Shown here: positions 5,281 to 5,602 of the stretch, piece after piece
Layout of the letters: every line of letters starts with the position of its first letter
Numbering within the stretch: the stretch's first letter is position 1
The notes under the pieces: generated by a model
Seen by the model: only the letters and a program-made list of their open reading frames with translations
Databases searched by the model: none
What the model was told of the DNA's origin: nothing
Position numbers and translations under genes: made by a program
Assembly: GCA_900550625.1 (NCBI GenBank)
Contig: URSW01000120.1
Span: 1 to 5,602, forward strand
Direction of reading: 5' to 3'
From: an uncultured Eubacteriales bacterium
GTDB lineage: Bacteria > Bacillota > Clostridia > Oscillospirales > CAG-272
DNA length: 5,602 bases

Positions 5281-5602
5281 TCAACCTCTGTAATAATCAA
5301 GCTTTTTCTCAGCGGCGGAGAACAGCAGCGTGAGCAGTCCGTTGAATGCAAGGTAGAACGCCGCGGTGTAGAAGAGCGGCCAAAGAATACCTTCAAGCTT
5401 TATGAGAGCCTGTGCATTCCAGATTATCTCGTATACTGCGATCGTCCGCGCAAGGGAAGTGTCCTTGACGAGCGTGATTATCTCGTTGCTCATCGGTGCC
5501 AGAATCCTCTTTATGACCTGAAGCAGGATTATGCGGAAAAATATCTGCGCCTTTGTCATGCCGAGGACCTGACCTGCCTCATACTGGCCGCGCGGGATGC
5601 TT
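5281..5602 (-). CDS. Polar amino acid ABC transporter permease, C-terminal part (5' truncated by window edge)
   Basis: The minus-strand frame is open from the right edge (first full codon ends at 5601) to a TGA at 5283-5281, giving 106 residues. The start lies beyond the window; the ATG at 5559 is internal. The EAA loop, which docks onto the ATPase, is visible as EAGQVLGMTKAQIFFRIILL, followed by MSNEIITLVKDTSLA, both typical of HisM/GlnP-type permeases. A membrane segment follows in the stretch GILWPLFYTAAFYLAFNGLL, and the protein ends in the usual basic, aromatic tail (EKKLDYYRG). PAAT permeases are usually about 215-250 residues, so this is roughly the C-terminal half. It is first in order on the minus strand, with the ATPase directly behind it. 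A binding protein gene may lie further upstream, outside the window. Confidence 0.94.
   Translation of the reverse strand, partial: SIPRGQYEAGQVLGMTKAQIFFRIILLQVIKRILAPMSNEIITLVKDTSLARTIAVYEIIWNAQALIKLEGILWPLFYTAAFYLAFNGLLTLLFSAAEKKLDYYRG

Noticed and set aside
5282..5284. TTG at 5284 as the ATPase start, giving a 4-base overlap with the permease stop
   Set aside because: It would directly abut the AGAGG SD, while the ATG at 5278 is six bases away and gives a normal family N-terminus.

Overview
The window looks like ordinary chromosomal core DNA from a Bacillota (Firmicutes) bacterium, most likely a class Clostridia anaerobe of intermediate GC content. The best evidence is the rplU-prp-rpmA cluster. 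Its L27 carries an N-terminal extension ending LQFFA, and the linked gene encodes the Prp-type cysteine protease that removes such extensions, a pairing known from Firmicutes and a few relatives. The polar amino acid ABC ATPase with an enlarged helical segment also resembles clostridial forms. I see no tRNA, rRNA, insertion sequence, CRISPR array, prophage or defence gene.

Layout, left to right. (1) 1-2335, plus strand: the C-terminal part of a YebC/PmpR-family protein, then lgt (prolipoprotein diacylglyceryl transferase) and folD (methylene-THF dehydrogenase/cyclohydrolase). They are packed with a short gap (yebC-lgt) and an 8-base overlap (lgt-folD), so they are probably one transcript. (2) 2343-3470, plus strand: a strong sigma-A-type promoter, a roughly 75-base leader with two competing hairpins, rplU (L21), prp, rpmA (L27) and a clear intrinsic terminator. 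(3) 3500-4348, plus strand: a stand-alone patatin-like acyl hydrolase. (4) 4432-4458: a perfect 12-bp hairpin flanked by A and T runs, serving both converging transcripts. (5) 4472-5602, minus strand: an ATPase and the 3' part of a permease of a polar amino acid ABC importer. The binding protein gene is not visible and may lie beyond the right edge.

The best-supported functional unit is the ribosomal one: Prp sits between its substrate L27 and L21, with an intact His/Cys dyad matching an intact cleavage site. The strongest candidate for something not fully described is the rplU leader. It may be a member of the known L21-leader class or a variant of it. Other modest oddities are a 70-residue acidic tail on Lgt, the absence of obgE after rpmA, and a patatin gene just behind a terminator with no visible promoter. 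I do not see evidence for a wholly new biological system. No stretch longer than 300 bases lacks a gene.
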